Shown piece by piece: positions 18,336 through 26,960 of a stretch of 64,000 nt of DNA. This stretch comes from Alphaproteobacteria bacterium. GTDB lineage: Bacteria > Pseudomonadota > Alphaproteobacteria > ATCC43930 > CGMCC-115725. The DNA lies in assembly GCA_030041385.1 (NCBI GenBank), contig JASHNY010000171.1, positions 1-64,000 on the forward strand. Direction: 5' to 3'. Made by a program: the position numbers and the translations under genes. Positions within the stretch are counted from its first letter, which is position 1. Every line of letters begins with the position of its first letter. Below the pieces are notes generated by a model. The model made no database searches and was not told the origin of the DNA. It was given only the letters and a program-made list of their open reading frames with translations.

Positions 18336-19190
18336 TTAATGACACATCAACACCGGTATCGGCGCCTCCTGCAACACGCGCCGGGTCACGCCGCCAAGGA
18401 AGGCTTGCCGCAGCCGACTATGGGTGTAGGCCCCCATAACAATCATGGTGGCCTCGACGCGGTGCGCGGTCTTCAACAGGTCGGCGCCGACCGAGCCGGC
18501 CGCTTTCGAAGGCCGCTCCTCGTGCACGCGGATCCCATACCACGACAACGCCTCTACCAGTTCGGCGCCAGGCTGTTTTTCGGGCTCCCCCTCAGGGGAG
18601 TAGAACGTGGACACCCATTGTGCCGCCCGGAGCAACGGCATCGCCGCAAACACGGCATGGCTTGCTTCGAGGCTGCCGTTCCACGCGATCATCACGTGGC
18701 TGAGCATGTCGCCGAAAGGGGCATTTGGAACGAGCAATGCGGGCCGGCCGCTGCCGAACAGAGCGGAGTCGAGGCAGCGCGCCGCCATCGTGTCCGCGGG
18801 GTGCCGCCGCGTCATCACGATCAGGTCGCTAACCCGGCCGAAATGGGTGACCGCAGTCTCGATCTCGCAGGTCTGTTCGGTCCAGGTGGCAAAACAGGTG
18901 TCGAGCCGGCCATCGGCCAGTGTCTCCGGTATGCCGTGCTGCGACCGCCACGCATCGAAACGCGCCCGCGCGCCTTCGGCCGCCTTCTGGTCTTCCGACG
19001 CAATCGCATCGCGATCGATCTTGGCCGTGGCGGCAATCTCGGGAAAATAGCCGATCGCCGCGTCCGGGTCGGGCCGCACGTATAGCGCGCGGATGTGCGA
19101 ATTCATCCGTTTCGCGATGGCAAGGGCGGCGTCGAGCGCGGGTTGGCTGGCGAGACCAGGCGCCAGCGGCACAAGAATCGTGCGCATCAT
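18336..19190 (-). CDS. Universal stress protein, tandem UspA domains
   Basis: This 284-residue tandem Usp has an N-terminal MMRTILVPLAPGL strand and the C-terminal nucleotide loop GAYTHSRLRQAFLGG followed by APIPVLMCH. It is the first gene of a two-gene unit with 17481-18305. A perfect FNR-type box is centred 84 bases upstream and overlaps the stop codon of the preceding gene, so the promoter is embedded in a same-strand gene junction. Confidence 0.88.
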   Translation of the reverse strand: MMRTILVPLAPGLASQPALDAALAIAKRMNSHIRALYVRPDPDAAIGYFPEIAATAKIDRDAIASEDQKAAEGARARFDAWRSQHGIPETLADGRLDTCFATWTEQTCEIETAVTHFGRVSDLIVMTRRHPADTMAARCLDSALFGSGRPALLVPNAPFGDMLSHVMIAWNGSLEASHAVFAAMPLLRAAQWVSTFYSPEGEPEKQPGAELVEALSWYGIRVHEERPSKAAGSVGADLLKTAHRVEATMIVMGAYTHSRLRQAFLGGVTRRVLQEAPIPVLMCH

Positions 19191-19266
19191 CGTTCATTTC
19201 CTGCAAATGCCAGGGCAGCGTTGCCGCCCCGATCGCGGCATGATCGACGACGCGCCGGCGGCCGCC

Positions 19267-19280
19267 TTGATCTGCATCAA
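19267..19280 (-). promoter_or_regulatory. FNR/FixK-type box for the usp pair
   Basis: TTGATctgcATCAA is a perfect match. It overlaps the last bases of the upstream GTPase gene (stop at 19277-19279) and is 84 bases from the usp ATG at 19190. Confidence 0.8.
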
Positions 19281-20665
19281 GCCCGCATCGCGCCGAGAAA
19301 CGCATCGACGAACTCTGCCAGCCGCGTTGCGCCGTAATCGGCATACTCGTATCGCGCCCTGACCACCGGCACCCGAATGGCGATCAACCGGGCGAGATCG
19401 ATCGGCGTCGCCGCGACCACCACGTCGACTGCCGCGGCATTGATTGTCGCCGCGAGCCCCGCCAGCTGCGCCGCGCTGTAGCCGACCGCCGGCAGCACCG
19501 GCCCGATATGCGGATAGGCGTCGTATACCTGGCGAATTTCCGCAGATGCACTCTCTCTCGGGTCGACAATGGCGGCGGCGCCGGCCGCCCGCGCCGCGAC
19601 ATAGCCCGCGCCATACGGCATGCCGCCATGCGTGATCGTGGGGCCGTCCTCGACCACCAGAACGCGGCGGTTACGAACCTGGTCCGGCGCGTCCAGGGAT
19701 ACCGGCGACGACCCCAACAGGATCGCGGCATCCCGGTTGACCGCACGCAAGCGCCGGGTCAACGCCTCAAGATCGGCGGCGGGTACGCCATCGACCTTGT
19801 TGATCAGCAGGACGTCGGCCATGCGCGCAACCGCCTCGCCGGGATGGTGGGTCGCAACCTGGGTTGGCCGCAACGCGTCGACGACCGCGATGTGCAGGTC
19901 CGGCTTGACAAACGGAAAGTCGTTGTTGCCGCCATCCCACAACACGATGTCCGCTTCGGCCGCGGTGGCCTCCAGGATGGCGGCATAGTCGACGCCGGCG
20001 AAAACGAGCGTGCCGACCGCCAGGTGAGGCTCGTATTCCTCGCGCTCCTCGGCGGTGCAGCGGGCGCGGTCGAGATCGGCGAGCGTGGCGAACCGCTGCA
20101 CCCGCTCGGCGGCCAGGTCTCCGTACGGCATCGGATGGCGGACGGCCGCGACGCGATGGCCCTGCGCCCGGAGATGCTGGGACAGGTATCGCGCGATCTG
20201 CGACTTGCCGCAGCCGGTACGTACCGCGGTGACGGCGATAACCGGCCGGGCGCAGGCCAGCATCGTGCTGTGCGGCCCAAGCAGGGTGAAATCGCAACCC
20301 GCCGCGAGCGATCGCGAGGCGAGGTGCATCACGTGCTCATGCGGCACGTCGCTGTAGGCGAAGACGACTTCATCGATCTGCTCGTCCCGGCACAGCCGCT
20401 CCAACGCGCCCTCGTCCACAATCGGGATGCCGTCGGGGTAAAGCGCGCCTGCCAGCGTCGCCGGATAGCGGCGGCCGGCGATGCCGGGGATTTGTGCGGC
20501 GGTGAAAGCGACGATTTCGACCGCTGCATCATTGCGATAGACGACGTTGAAATTATGAAAATCGCGACCCGCGGCTCCCAGGATGACAATCCGGCGGCGC
20601 GGCGAAGCTGCAACGTTTGTCGCGGCCTTGCCGGATGTCGCCGTCCGCCGAAATGTGCTTCTCAT
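19277..20665 (-). CDS. P-loop protein of the cyclic 2,3-diphosphoglycerate synthetase / putative GTPase family
   Basis: This 462-residue protein begins with a Rossmann-like segment (RRIVILGAAGRDFHNFN, then DEVVFAYSDVPHEHVM). A P-loop domain follows (TAVRTGCGKSQIARYLS), then a DGGNNDFPF acidic motif and NKVD (GTPase-type specificity motif). This layout fits the archaeal cyclic-2,3-diphosphoglycerate synthetase family, whose bacterial members lack an established reaction. The ATG at 20665 follows GGAG; the longer frame is unneeded. A near-perfect FNR-type box lies 64 bases upstream and may also drive the divergent protease gene. Confidence 0.75.
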   Translation of the reverse strand: MRSTFRRTATSGKAATNVAASPRRRIVILGAAGRDFHNFNVVYRNDAAVEIVAFTAAQIPGIAGRRYPATLAGALYPDGIPIVDEGALERLCRDEQIDEVVFAYSDVPHEHVMHLASRSLAAGCDFTLLGPHSTMLACARPVIAVTAVRTGCGKSQIARYLSQHLRAQGHRVAAVRHPMPYGDLAAERVQRFATLADLDRARCTAEEREEYEPHLAVGTLVFAGVDYAAILEATAAEADIVLWDGGNNDFPFVKPDLHIAVVDALRPTQVATHHPGEAVARMADVLLINKVDGVPAADLEALTRRLRAVNRDAAILLGSSPVSLDAPDQVRNRRVLVVEDGPTITHGGMPYGAGYVAARAAGAAAIVDPRESASAEIRQVYDAYPHIGPVLPAVGYSAAQLAGLAATINAAAVDVVVAATPIDLARLIAIRVPVVRARYEYADYGATRLAEFVDAFLGAMRA

Positions 20666-20721
20666 CCCCAGCTCCAGCAGCTGCAACCGGTGCACTTTGT
20701 CAACGACCGCGCCGTCGCGCG

Positions 20722-20735
20722 CTGATCTGGATCAA
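20722..20735. promoter_or_regulatory. FNR/FixK-type box between the GTPase and M48 protease genes
   Basis: CTGATctggATCAA deviates at the first base only. It lies 64 bases from the GTPase ATG (minus strand). It is 41 bases from the protease GTG at 20770 and 128 bases from the alternative ATG at 20857, so it may control one or both. Confidence 0.75.
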
Positions 20736-20769
20736 GGTGGGCCCGCGGCCGACCCGCGATCATCGCCGC

Positions 20770-21681
20770 GTGTGGTACGATTCATCCTCGTCCGGAAGCG
20801 AGCCGCGCTCGCCGAATCTCGTCACCCCCGATCGTCGGCGTTGGCGGCGCAGCCGGATGCACTCCGTCCTGCTGCTGTTGGCGATCGGCGGGCTTCTTGC
20901 CGGGTGCGGCTGGATCGTCGCGGGCTCGGGCGGCGTTGTCTGGAGCATGGCCGTCGGCACGCTGTCCCTGGCGACGGTACGGCGCGCGCCGGTCGATGTG
21001 ATGCTCGCCGCGATCCGCGCCGGCCCGCTATCGTTCGACGACGGGTTGCGGCTCGCGGCGCCCTTCACCGTGCTGTGCCGGCGCGCGGGGGTTTCGCCGG
21101 CACCGCGGCTGCGCCGCTTTTACAGCCGGCTGCCGGTGGCGTTCACGCTCGGCGAAGGCGACGCCGCGACAATCGCCGTTGCCGATTCGGTACTGTCGGG
21201 CCTCAGCACACGCGAGCTTTGCGGAATACTGGCGCACGAAATCGTGCACTTGCGCAATGGCGACATCCTGATGATGCAGCTCGGGACGGTACTGGAGGGG
21301 CTGACGCGAGTGCTGAGCCAGGTCGGCATCATCGTCGTGTTCTTTCGCTTTGTGATCGACGCCTCGCCGCTAACGCAGTTTCCGATCCTCTCCATCGTTG
21401 CGCTCGCCGCGGCCCCGACAATGGTCGGTCTGCTGCGATTGGCATTGTCCCGGGCGCGCGAGGCGGAAGCCGACCTCGAAGCGGCCGAGCTGACCGGCGA
21501 CCCGATGTCCCTCGCATCGGCACTCGCCAAATTACGGGAATGGCAATATTGGCGGCTGCGCCAACTTCTGCCGCTCGGGCCGATCCTTCACCTGCCGACC
21601 TTGCTCAGCGATCACCCGCCGACCGAAGAGCGGATCCGCCGGCTGCGCCAAATAGGCGGGCGACGGCTTGGACCACGATGA
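20770..21681 (+). CDS. M48-family (HtpX-like) membrane zinc peptidase
   Basis: The protein has the M48 zinc motif HEIVHLRNGD (HEIVH at residues 156-160 from this start) and a downstream Glu region (SRAREAEADLEAAEL) that supplies the third ligand. It also has N-terminal helices (SVLLLLAIGGLLAGCGWIVA) and a mid-protein hydrophobic pair. HtpX-type enzymes degrade misfolded membrane proteins. The start is uncertain. GTG at 20770 keeps the basic stretch before the first helix (DRRRWRRSR), but if the box at 20722 acts at the usual distance that GTG would be near the transcript start. ATG at 20857 is the alternative. The stop overlaps the next gene by ATGA. Confidence 0.78.
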   Translation: MWYDSSSSGSEPRSPNLVTPDRRRWRRSRMHSVLLLLAIGGLLAGCGWIVAGSGGVVWSMAVGTLSLATVRRAPVDVMLAAIRAGPLSFDDGLRLAAPFTVLCRRAGVSPAPRLRRFYSRLPVAFTLGEGDAATIAVADSVLSGLSTRELCGILAHEIVHLRNGDILMMQLGTVLEGLTRVLSQVGIIVVFFRFVIDASPLTQFPILSIVALAAAPTMVGLLRLALSRAREAEADLEAAELTGDPMSLASALAKLREWQYWRLRQLLPLGPILHLPTLLSDHPPTEERIRRLRQIGGRRLGPR

Positions 21682-22505
21682 TCACCGAACCCCAAATCGC
21701 CCGGACCGCGCCGATCGCGGGACCGGCCGAACCGATCAGCGTGAGGGCGGTGCTGCTGGGCGAACGGCTCGACACGCGCGCGTTCGAGGGCGGCAATGTC
21801 TTGGGCACGGCACCGCTCGCGCTCGCGGTTCCCACGGGCGGCATCGCCGTATTGTTCCGCTATGGCATCACCGTGCTGTTCGGGGCGGAGCGCGACGCCG
21901 GCGACCGCTTTCTTGCCACCCTCGACGCGTTTGTCACCGACCCGTTGGCGGCGCCGGAACAGGAGCAGACGCAACTGGTGATCCGCCCGGGCGCCGAGCA
22001 GCACGTAGACGCCACCGGCACGATCGTCCTGCCGGCCCAGACCATCGAGCGCCTTCAGCTGGTCGCCGACATCCTGGCAAAGAACCTCGTGCTGGCCCAT
22101 TACGAAACGAGCATTGCCTTCATTTTCGACCAGATCGAGCCGCTCGCCGCGGCGTTGCGGCAGAGCGGGCGGGTCGGCGGGCGCAGCAAGGAGCTGCTTC
22201 GCCACATCGGCAACGTGCTGTCGATGCAGCATAAGATGGTCGGCCGGGTGGAAACCAGCGAAACGCCGGAGCTGCTGTGGGAACACCCGGCGCTCGAACG
22301 CCTCTACGTGCGGCTGGCGGAGGAATACGAGCTGCGCGACCGTGACCGCGCACTCGATCGCAAGCTCGACATCATCGCCCGCACCGTCCAGATGCTGCTC
22401 GGGCTGGTGCAGGCGCGCAGCAGCGCCCGGGTTGAATGGTACATCGTGCTGCTGATCGTCGCCGAATTGGCCCTCGCCGCCTATCCGCTCTTGCTGTCCC
22501 GCTAG
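21678..22505 (+). CDS. RMD1/YagE (DUF155) family protein
   Basis: This 275-residue protein has the DUF155 features: a beta-rich N-terminal half (TGGIAVLFRYGITVLFG), then a helical half (ILAKNLVLAHYETSIAFIFD, HIGNVLSMQHKMVGRVE). It ends with a single membrane anchor (WYIVLLIVAELALAAYPLLL). Members are tail-anchored proteins linked in yeast to mitochondrial or cytoskeletal processes; the bacterial role is unknown. It overlaps the M48 protease stop by ATGA, so both are made together, suggesting a membrane quality-control pair. An open frame running from 20583 into this gene is artefactual upstream of 21678. Confidence 0.82.
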   Translation: MITEPQIARTAPIAGPAEPISVRAVLLGERLDTRAFEGGNVLGTAPLALAVPTGGIAVLFRYGITVLFGAERDAGDRFLATLDAFVTDPLAAPEQEQTQLVIRPGAEQHVDATGTIVLPAQTIERLQLVADILAKNLVLAHYETSIAFIFDQIEPLAAALRQSGRVGGRSKELLRHIGNVLSMQHKMVGRVETSETPELLWEHPALERLYVRLAEEYELRDRDRALDRKLDIIARTVQMLLGLVQARSSARVEWYIVLLIVAELALAAYPLLLSR

Positions 22506-22516
22506 CAGGTTCCGCC

Positions 22517-23683
22517 ATGGCGTCGTCTTCGGCCGCCCTGTCTCAAGCCGCGGCAAGTCCGCGACACGATGCCTTCCTCGCCGAGCATCGGCCGGCAACG
22601 CCTTGCGTGGTGATCGATCTCGGCATCGTTCGCCGCCGCTTTGCCGAACTGCGCGCGGCACTGCCGACGGCGCGCATCTATTATGCGGTCAAGGCCAACC
22701 CGGCGACCGAGATCGTGGCCGCGCTGGCCGAGTTGGGCGCGAATTTCGACCTTGCCAGCCCCGGCGAGATCGGGATTTGCCGGGCGCTGGGCATCCCCCC
22801 TGAACGGCTCTCGTTCGGCAGTACGATAAAACGCGGCAGCGCCATTGCCGGGGCGGCGGCCGGCGGCATCGACCTGTTCGCGTTCGACAGCGTCGCCGAA
22901 CTCGAAAAGCTGGCGCGCCATGCGCCCGGCGCCCGCGTGTTCTGCCGTCTCCTGGTCGTGAACAAGGGGGCGGAATGGCCGTTGACCCACAAATTCGGCT
23001 GTGAGGCCCATATCGCGGCGGAGTTGCTCGTCGCCGCCAAACAGTTCGGTCTGCGTCCGGTGGGGCTGTCGTTTCATGTCGGCTCGCAGCAGACCGATCC
23101 GCTGGCCTGGGATGCCGCGATCGCGCATGCCGCATGGGTGTTTCGCGCTTGCGCCCATCGCGGCGTCAACCTCGAACTGCTCAACCTCGGGGGCGGGCTG
23201 CCAGGCCACTACCTGACGCCCGTGCCGCCCCTTGCCGACTACGCCGAGGCGATCGAGCGCGCGCTCACGCGCGAATTCGGCTCCGCGCGGCCGCGCATCC
23301 TGATCGAGCCCGGACGCTTTCTGGTGGCGGATGCGGGGTTGTTACGAGCCGAAATCCTGTTGATCTCGCGCAAGGCATCACGCGAGCACGAGCGCTGGAT
23401 CTATCTGGACGCCGGGCTCTACAGCGGGCTGACCGAAACGCTGAACGAGCGGATTCGCTACTGCCTGAGAACGCCGCACGCCGGCAGCCCGTGCGGACCG
23501 GTGGTGATCGCCGGCCCGACCTGCGACAGCACCGACATTCTGTATCATCGCCACCCCTACGAATTGCCGCTGGACCTCGAAATCGGCGATCCGGTCGACT
23601 TCCTGTCGGCCGGCGCCTACACGACCAGCGCCTCCGCCGTGGCCTTCAACGGCTTCCCGCCGCTCAAGAGCTATTTCGTGTAA
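22517..23683 (+). CDS. Type III (alanine-racemase-fold) PLP decarboxylase, ornithine/lysine decarboxylase-like
   Basis: This 388-residue enzyme has the PLP lysine in YYAVKANP, the glycine-rich phosphate loop LNLGGGLPGHY, the EPGR motif (IEPGRFLVADAG) and the catalytic cysteine region GPTCDSTD. These are the hallmarks of eukaryotic-type ornithine decarboxylases, also common in alphaproteobacteria. It should make putrescine or a related diamine, with ornithine as the likeliest substrate. The ATG at 22517 is 11 bases after the DUF155 stop, so it may belong to the same transcript. Polyamines would fit a stress island, but co-regulation is inferred. Confidence 0.85.
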   Translation: MASSSAALSQAAASPRHDAFLAEHRPATPCVVIDLGIVRRRFAELRAALPTARIYYAVKANPATEIVAALAELGANFDLASPGEIGICRALGIPPERLSFGSTIKRGSAIAGAAAGGIDLFAFDSVAELEKLARHAPGARVFCRLLVVNKGAEWPLTHKFGCEAHIAAELLVAAKQFGLRPVGLSFHVGSQQTDPLAWDAAIAHAAWVFRACAHRGVNLELLNLGGGLPGHYLTPVPPLADYAEAIERALTREFGSARPRILIEPGRFLVADAGLLRAEILLISRKASREHERWIYLDAGLYSGLTETLNERIRYCLRTPHAGSPCGPVVIAGPTCDSTDILYHRHPYELPLDLEIGDPVDFLSAGAYTTSASAVAFNGFPPLKSYFV

Positions 23684-23737
23684 TACGAAGATCGCTCGCA
23701 GAAGCGATCCAGGCCTTGTCACGGAGGAGCCGGACAG

Positions 23738-24718
23738 ATGAAACAGCCGAACCCGGTCGGCCAACGCCGCCGGTCACTGCCGCAGCGTCACCCGAAACCC
23801 GGATCGGAGGACCCTCAGGCGCCGGCACAGATCAAGGCGATCATCGACAGTCCGAGCTATCTCGCGGCAGACCGCGATCCCGACTTCCTGCGACGCCAGG
23901 ATATGCGTGGATTGCGGCTGATGCTCGATTATCAAAAGGCGCAGCAGCTCCTTGTCCAGCATCGGGTGGCGCATACGGTCGTCGTGTTCGGCGGCACGCG
24001 GCTCCCCGAGCCGGTGGCCGCGCGGCGCAATTGCGATGCGTTATCGGCGGCCCTGGCCGCTGCACCCGATGATCACGAGCTGGCCGAACGGCTCGCCGTC
24101 GCCCGGCGGGTCGCCGAGAAGAGCCGTTACTATGATGTCGCCCGCGAACTGGGATACCTGATCGGCAGATGCGGCGAGCATGCGATCGGCGGCCGCATCA
24201 TGGTGATGACCGGCGGCGGGCCCGGGATCATGGAGGCAGCCAATCGCGGCGCCCACGAGGCGGGGGCAAAATCTATCGGCCTCAACATCACCCTGCCGCA
24301 TGAGCAGTATCCGAACCCTTATGTCAGTCCTGAGCTGTGCTTCAGCTTTCACTACTTCGCGATGCGCAAATTGCACTTTCTGCTGCGGGCGCGGGCCCTT
24401 GTCGCCTTTCCGGGCGGATACGGCACGCTCGACGAATTGTTCGAGGTGCTGACCCTGGCGCAAACACGCAAGATGGACCCGGTGCCTATCGTCCTTGTCG
24501 GCGAAGCGTACTGGCGTCGCGTGTTCGACCCGGACTTCGTGGTCGCCGAAGGGATGATCGACCCCGAGGACCGCGAATTGTTCTGGTATGCCGAGTCGGC
24601 GGCGACGGTCTGGCGGGATATCGTCAAGTGGTACGAAATAAAGGGCGAGCCGCTATTGCCGCCGGGCCTCGTCGACGAAGTCTGCGCCGCCTGCGCGACT
24701 GCAGCGAGGAGTGCATAG
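23738..24718 (+). CDS. LOG-family (lysine-decarboxylase-like) Rossmann protein
   Basis: This 326-residue protein has the LOG hallmark motifs GGGPGIMEAANRGA and PGGYGTLDELFE. These bind nucleoside 5'-monophosphate in cytokinin-releasing phosphoribohydrolases. It is longer than plain LOG proteins (about 190) because of an N-terminal extension of about 100 residues (LLVQHRVAHTVVVFGGTRLP), as in the larger TIGR00730-like group. A GGAGGAG ribosome site precedes the ATG. Such proteins are often misnamed lysine decarboxylases; a nucleotide hydrolase role is more likely. Confidence 0.83.
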   Translation: MKQPNPVGQRRRSLPQRHPKPGSEDPQAPAQIKAIIDSPSYLAADRDPDFLRRQDMRGLRLMLDYQKAQQLLVQHRVAHTVVVFGGTRLPEPVAARRNCDALSAALAAAPDDHELAERLAVARRVAEKSRYYDVARELGYLIGRCGEHAIGGRIMVMTGGGPGIMEAANRGAHEAGAKSIGLNITLPHEQYPNPYVSPELCFSFHYFAMRKLHFLLRARALVAFPGGYGTLDELFEVLTLAQTRKMDPVPIVLVGEAYWRRVFDPDFVVAEGMIDPEDRELFWYAESAATVWRDIVKWYEIKGEPLLPPGLVDEVCAACATAARSA

Positions 24719-24799
24719 AGGTTTCGTTTCAAGGCGCGACGCGCGGCGTCACCGGGGGCTGCCCCCTGCTCGAAGGCCCGGCTCGGGGCACTCCCTCGG

Positions 24800-24813
24800 T
24801 TGATCCATCTCAA
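24800..24813 (+). promoter_or_regulatory. FNR/FixK-type box for ftsH
   Basis: TTGATccatCTCAA has one mismatch in the right half-site. Its centre is 69 bases upstream of the ftsH ATG at 24875. This is the weakest single match apart from the C-to-T first-base variants. Confidence 0.6.
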
Positions 24814-24874
24814 TGTGAGGAGCACGAAACCCGCTATTGATTGCCATGGCGTTTCCGGCAGTTGGGAAACCTCG

Positions 24875-26728
24875 ATGGATCCTTTGACGCGAATCTTCCC
24901 GATTGTTCTCTGCCTGCTGCTTCTGGGCCTCGTCGCATTGCCGCTGTTCCTGGCGCACGGGCCCGAGCGCGAGCGCGTGGCGTACAGCGTGTTCGAACAG
25001 GAACTCAACGCAAACCGCATCAAATCCGTCACCGTGAGCGGCGACGAGATCGAGGCGACGCGAGAGGATGGCAGCACCATTGTCACCACCCGGGTACCGC
25101 CGGATCTGTCCACCCAATTCGAGCGGCACAAGATCGAGTACTCGGCCACTGCGACGTCCGGCACAAGCTGGGTGAGCTGGCTGTTATGGCTGCCGATGCT
25201 GCTGGTGCTCCCGTTCCTGTTTATGCGCGGCGGCGTTGGCGGGGCCGGGGCGGCGATGGCGATGACGCGCAGCAAGGCGCGGGTTTTTACCGAAACCGAT
25301 ACCAAAACGACGTTCGACGATGTTGCCGGGGTCGATGAGGCCAAGGAGGAACTGAAGGAGGTGGTGGCCTTCCTGAAAGACCCGGTCAGCTACGGCCGGC
25401 TCGGCGCGCACGTACCCAAAGGGGTGCTGCTGGTCGGGCCGCCGGGAACCGGCAAGACGCTGCTGGCCCGCGCCGTGGCCGGCGAGGCGGGAGTGCCGTT
25501 TCTGTCGATCAACGGGTCGGAGTTTGTCGAGCTTTATGTCGGCGTCGGCGCCGCTCGGGTGCGCGACCTGTTCGAGCAGGGCCGCAAGAGCGCGCCGGCG
25601 ATCATTTTCATCGACGAGCTCGATGCGCTCGGCCATGCGCGCGGCGCACCCGGGCGCCTCGGCGGCAACGACGAGAAGGAGCAGACGCTGAACCAGCTTC
25701 TCTCCGAGGTCGACGGTTTCGATCCGACCGTCGGGCTGGTTCTGCTCGCCGCCACCAACCGTCCGGAAATTCTCGATCCGGCGCTGCTGCGCGCCGGCCG
25801 CTTCGACCGCCAGGTGCTGGTCGACCGGCCCGACAAAACCGGCCGGGTCCAGATCCTGAACATCTATCTGAAGAAGATCCGTCTCGGGTCCGACGTTTCG
25901 GCCGAAGAGGTCGCCGCGCTGACCCCCGGCTTCACCGGCGCCGATCTCGCGACCCTCGTCAACGAGGCGGCTTTGCTGGCGACCCGGCGCAGCTCCGAAA
26001 GCGTGGTGACGGCCGATTTTACCGCGGCAATCGAGCGGATCGTCGCCGGTCTGGAAAAGAAGAACCGGTTGTTGAGCCGCAAGGAGCGCGAGATCGTCGC
26101 CTATCACGAAATGGGGCACGCGCTGACCTCGTCGCTGCTTCCGGGGGTCGACCGGGTGCAGAAGGTTTCGATCATCCCGCGCGGCATCGGCGCGCTCGGC
26201 TATACGATCCAACGCCCGACCGAAGACCGCTTTTTGCTGACCGAAGACGAACTCGAAAACAAGATGGCGGTCTTGCTCGGCGGCCGCGCCGCCGAGCGGC
26301 TGGTGTTCGGCGAGGTCTCCACGGGCGCGGCGGACGACCTGGCGAAAGCGTCCGACATCGCCCGCAGCGCCGCGGCGCAATACGGCATGGTGCCCTCGCT
26401 CGGCGAGGTCGCCTATGACCGGCAGCGCTCGATGCTTTTGCAAGGCGGCGATACGCCGGCCTGGCTCGAACGAACCTATGCCGAGCAGACCGCGCGAGAA
26501 ATCGATTGCGCGGTGCGCGAGCTGGTGGCACGCGCCTCGGAACGCGCCACCGACCTGCTGTCGACCCGCCGCGACCTGCTGGAGCGGGGCGCGCGGCTGC
26601 TGCTCGAAAAGGAGACTCTGTCCGCTGCCGATCTCCAGGTGCTGCTGAATGCGCCGCCGGCGGAGCTGACCGCGGTCAAATCCGCCGACCGCATTCCGGC
26701 CGTGTCCGAACCCGGTTCCGTCGCTTGA
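24875..26728 (+). CDS. ftsH: FtsH-type membrane AAA+ zinc protease
   Basis: This 617-residue protein has an N-terminal helix ([19 protein letters not shown]), a periplasmic domain of about 80 residues and a second helix. The AAA module carries Walker A GPPGTGKT (188-195), Walker [12 protein letters not shown] and [24 protein letters not shown] (shown in part). The metalloprotease motif HEMGH is at 411-415. It degrades misfolded membrane and regulatory proteins. The ATG at 24875 is preferred; the frame upstream begins with TTG in the box. Because it sits in a stress island behind an FNR-type box, it is probably an accessory, hypoxia-induced copy rather than the housekeeping FtsH. I cannot see whether another copy exists. 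Confidence 0.92.
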   Translation: MDPLTRIFPIVLCLLLLGLVALPLFLAHGPERERVAYSVFEQELNANRIKSVTVSGDEIEATREDGSTIVTTRVPPDLSTQFERHKIEYSATATSGTSWVSWLLWLPMLLVLPFLFMRGGVGGAGAAMAMTRSKARVFTETDTKTTFDDVAGVDEAKEELKEVVAFLKDPVSYGRLGAHVPKGVLLVGPPGTGKTLLARAVAGEAGVPFLSINGSEFVELYVGVGAARVRDLFEQGRKSAPAIIFIDELDALGHARGAPGRLGGNDEKEQTLNQLLSEVDGFDPTVGLVLLAATNRPEILDPALLRAGRFDRQVLVDRPDKTGRVQILNIYLKKIRLGSDVSAEEVAALTPGFTGADLATLVNEAALLATRRSSESVVTADFTAAIERIVAGLEKKNRLLSRKEREIVAYHEMGHALTSSLLPGVDRVQKVSIIPRGIGALGYTIQRPTEDRFLLTEDELENKMAVLLGGRAAERLVFGEVSTGAADDLAKASDIARSAAAQYGMVPSLGEVAYDRQRSMLLQGGDTPAWLERTYAEQTAREIDCAVRELVARASERATDLLSTRRDLLERGARLLLEKETLSAADLQVLLNAPPAELTAVKSADRIPAVSEPGSVA

Positions 26729-26738
26729 TTTGCGTCAA
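26725..26738 (+). promoter_or_regulatory. FNR/FixK-type box overlapping the ftsH stop
   Basis: TTGATttgcGTCAA has one deviation. It overlaps the TGA of ftsH and is centred 71 bases upstream of the small gene at 26802, the standard spacing in this window. Confidence 0.7.
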
Positions 26739-26801
26739 TGCCGGCGGCCTCTGCCGGTGATTTGCTGTTTCAGGGTAAACGCGCACGGATCGGAGGACCG
26801 G

Positions 26802-26936
26802 ATGACTGTCACCGCGATGCTGATCTGCATGGCCACGGCTTTTGGCGGCGCCGGGCTGGCTGTTGCATTGCTGCAGCCGACGAAGCTCCCGATCCCGGCT
26901 GCAGTGCGGGTCTCGCCGCGGCCGCGCCCGCGCTAG
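26802..26936 (+). CDS. 44-residue single-helix membrane protein
   Basis: A strong ribosome site (GGAGG, five bases away) precedes ATG 26802. The product begins MTVTAMLICMATAFGGAGLA, a membrane helix that runs on through VALLQPTK, then ends in a basic, proline-rich tail (VSPRPRPR). It has its own FNR-type box at the usual distance, which strongly suggests a genuine gene despite its size. Small bitopic proteins of this kind often tune a larger membrane complex; the adjacent FtsH is one candidate partner, but nothing in the sequence names it. Confidence 0.6.
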   Translation: MTVTAMLICMATAFGGAGLAVALLQPTKLPIPAAVRVSPRPRPR

Positions 26937-26960
26937 CAAACCCGCCCGCGCACCCGGGCA

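Noticed and set aside
20583..21677. A long frame leading into the DUF155 gene
   Set aside because: It runs out of frame through the M48 protease gene and has no ribosome site; the DUF155 domain begins at the ATG at 21678.
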